NCBI GenBank assembly: GCA_948146395.1
Contig: OX411556.1
Span: forward strand, 25,217,596 to 25,281,595
Direction of reading: 5' to 3'
Length of the DNA stretch: 64,000 bases
From: Fragum whitleyi
Taxonomy: Eukaryota > Mollusca > Bivalvia > Cardiida > Cardiidae
Shown: positions 61,431-64,000 of the stretch, in pieces
How positions within the stretch are numbered: the first letter of the stretch is position 1
Layout: each line of letters opens with the position of its first letter
Translations under genes and position numbers: made by a program
The notes under the pieces: model-generated
What the model was told of the DNA's origin: nothing
Databases searched by the model: none
The model's input: the letters and a program-made list of their open reading frames with translations, nothing else

Positions 61431-63509
61431 GTACGAAAGCATGTTAATGATTTGCAATGAAAACTGTCACGTTTTCTGTACTAACGGAAAACAAAAAGCT
61501 ACGCTTTTCAATAGAATATGTGATCCTTCATCTATATAACGTAAATATGATCAACCGTGTAGCTTTAACAATGTGATACTCCGCATAATTATTTTCTTTC
61601 ATATCTTATCCCCCACATCTTTAGGATTTAGCAGATTAAAAGCAAATTAGAAGCACTATGTGTCATATTCCAGAGTAAATACATTAATAGCATTAAACTA
61701 TATAGCTTTTAGCTTTATTAAGCTTAATAATTAAGCGTTTAAATTGAAAAATATATGCAAGCTGAAACAATTATGACAATTGAATAAATCAGTACTAATT
61801 TTCTTTTCTATCATTACAACTTATAAAAAAAACGAGAAAACATGAAATGATATGTGTTACGGTACATGACAGAGGGTGTTACGGCATAGTATCTAAAGCA
61901 CTTCTAGAGGTTGCAGATTCTTATGGAATACATTTGTTTTGTTTAATTTATTTGAATTGGGTTTATCAGTTATTTTAGCTTTTTTCCCGTCCGTCCGTCC
62001 GTCCGTCCGACCTTTCGTCTGTTCCCTTTCTTATATTTTCGAATTGGAGTTCACAATTTTCATCCGATTACTTCAAAGTTCCACATATGACTATACCAAC
62101 ATTGAGATTATAAGAAATGGTTATATAGTAAAACATTATTGGTTGTACTCTGAAGCAGGTGTTTGAATCTCTTGATTCTCGATGTAAAACAATTATATAG
62201 ACCGATTAAAGATTTGTCTTTTCGATTCTCATATTTTGTGTTATTTCAACGCAACGGATTGTTCATTTTAAATCAAAATGCGAAACATGGCATTTTTGCG
62301 CTTAGATTTATATTGTTTGATAATTTCACTTCAGTGTTGTATTTTCTGAAAAATTTCAAATGCAACTTAAATAGCACTCATAGCTGATCGTACCCATTTT
62401 TTTTAAAAGGTCTAGGGGAAAATAAGCACCACGACACAATCTTTGTCTCTTGTTTTTTTTAAAAACAGCAAATTCAGATCTGTTTGAACAAAAGTTGCAT
62501 ATTACAGAAATGCTGAGCGAACAAATTGAACTCCCTCATTTGGAGATTAAAACCGATAATTTTCATCTTTTTTTATATATATTCATTGCAATTTTTGTAG
62601 TATTAAGTCTTCCCCTTCAGTCAAAGCCGTTACAAATCTTAAAAATGAATTGTGACGGTTAGCATTCAGAATCCCGACTAATAAATATTTTGATGACGTT
62701 GAAATTTCGGACCCGTTCACATTTCGATCATATAAAACGATACCCCTTCATGCAATGTCAATGATAAAATTATACAATACACGAACGTATCTATTTGATT
62801 GAACAGTCACAAGGAAAGAGAAATCAAACATGAAACAAATGATTTTTGAACGTTTCTAAATGAATGTAGCTTCGATGCAGCGCCCATCCGTCAATAACGT
62901 CTCGATAGTATTACGCGTACGTCATTACGTTTTGTGCGGCGACGCCGTTGTTTTGGAAACAACGTAACGTTGTATTAATTTTTCTTGCCGGCAACGTAGC
63001 AACGATACATGAAAATGGGGTTTTGGTGAGTATTTATTTAGATATTTCAGAATAATGAAGGAGGTTTTTTTTTGAAATATGAATAGGTGTACTTCCTGTA
63101 TAATGTCACTTTAAAAAAATCATTTATGTACGAGCAAGTGTCTAGTGTTGTCAAGCTCTGGAATAGATTTCGCAAAAAGACTATTGTGAGAACTCGTTTA
63201 AAAATATTCTATGAAATACGTTTTTATTATTATCATTATTATTAGTAGTAGTAGTGAAAAAAAAAAAAGCTTGTTTAAAAAAGGTCATCTAAATTTTATA
63301 AATCGAAGATAATAATATAATATATAATAATAATATCAAATATAAAATTATATAAAAGTACAAAACTTATTTCTATCAGGCCTCAACTCTTTTCCGGAAT
63401 ACCCATGCGGGCTATGTCATCTGATCACTGCTTTCTATCCCTGTTACTTGTCAATCACTGAAATCAATAAAAAAGATAATAATCTAATGCAGTATGCAAT
63501 TACAGTCAC
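61431..63509. other. Gene-free, low-complexity patches
   Basis: (CCGT)n at 61987-62010, (TTA/GTA)n at 63228-63255 and an AT-rich tract at 63300-63350. Small ORFs at 61.9-62.7 kb show no motif I recognise and are not reported as genes. Confidence 0.5.
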
Positions 63510-63959
63510 CAACATCGTAAAATTGACAATGTGAATGTTTTTGGAATGATTTAGGAATGAAATTGAACGAGTATGGAGCGAATTGAACTAGTGTGGAGCG
63601 AGTTTTGAGTGAATTAATGGGAGGTAATCCATCATCGCAAGTTTAGTTCAGGATGAACAAAATTTGCGATATTGATTACCTCCCTTTAATAAAATATACA
63701 TACACGTTCTATAGGAAGCTTCCTATATCGTCAAGAACCTATTATATGCGTACAATTTGAATAATGTCAGTGAAATCGCGATTTTTTCTTTATTCAAATT
63801 TATTTTGAATGACGTTGTTGTTTGTATATTTTTCAATGGTTTTGGTCGTTTTTGAATGGTTTGAGTAAGTGTTTGGAATGAATGAATGGAGCGATGAATG
63901 AGTGATTTATAATGGTTTTGATTGAGGTGAATGTCAATTTTACGATGCAATTAATTGTA
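63510..63959. mobile_element. Family M MITE, near the window end
   Basis: Left 'CAACATCGTAAAATTGACAA'; core 'ATCGCAAGTTTAGTTCAGGA'/TGAACAAAATTTGCGAT; right 'TCAATTTTACGATGCAATTA' then ATTGTA. Confidence 0.8.
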
Positions 63960-64000
63960 CCTACCTTTCCAGAATCAACAACCGATTTTACCAAGATATC

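Noticed and set aside
62450..62662. 70-aa ORF with a hydrophobic stretch
   Set aside because: No start context, splice sites or family signature. Length is expected by chance in AT-rich DNA.

Overview
The window is AT-rich animal DNA with an invertebrate gene structure. Genes are sparse, introns are of kilobase size, and most of the sequence is short TIR elements, foldbacks, tRNA-derived SINEs, LINE fragments, satellites and microsatellites. The dense MITE and palindrome content, the 'GCTCACCTGAGCACGAAGTG' repeat at about 49-50 kb and the SINE with (AATC)n tails point to a lophotrochozoan, most likely a bivalve mollusc (oyster-like). That assignment is inference from repeat types. I see no rRNA gene, no convincing functional tRNA, no CRISPR array, and nothing bacterial or viral.

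Layout. 1-12.4 kb: no host gene; nested foldback elements (1-1249), MITEs, SINEs, two satellites (153 bp and 65 bp periods) and large TIR elements, some inserted into each other. 12.4-13.7 kb: an intronless minus-strand gene for a secreted prolyl 4-hydroxylase resembling transmembrane P4H (P4HTM). 14.9-18.7 kb: a minus-strand L1/Tx1-type LINE with a long reverse-transcriptase ORF. 18.7-27.8 kb: repeats only. 27.8-55.9 kb: a head-to-tail, plus-strand tandem array of four two-exon genes for secreted cyclase-family (PF04199; kynurenine formamidase / isatin hydrolase fold) metallohydrolases. Copies 1, 3 and 4 are intact and copy 2 is a pseudogene. The introns and spacers are full of transposons. 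56-64 kb: repeats only, including a ~2 kb element with perfect 30-bp inverted repeats.

The cyclase paralogues share one architecture. Exon 1 encodes a signal peptide plus a K/QLVDLTHTLD strand. A phase-2 intron interrupts the same Trp codon in each. Exon 2 carries the HxGTHxDxPxH metal-binding signature, GxDTPSxD, a Glu in PLxEYVxNLD, and a Ser-rich linker followed by a hydrophobic C-terminus that suggests GPI anchoring. Several transposon ends lie in or beside these genes: one supplies the stop codon of copy 4, and two different elements end at the same TA nine bases before the exon-2 acceptor AG boundary in copies 2 and 3.

The most informative structural result is a foldback family with 10-bp target-site duplications. 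Three copies have perfect duplications and a fourth is imperfect, and the copies are nested in each other and in a TA-target MITE. The boundaries were read by eye; copy numbers and family assignments need a genome-wide search.
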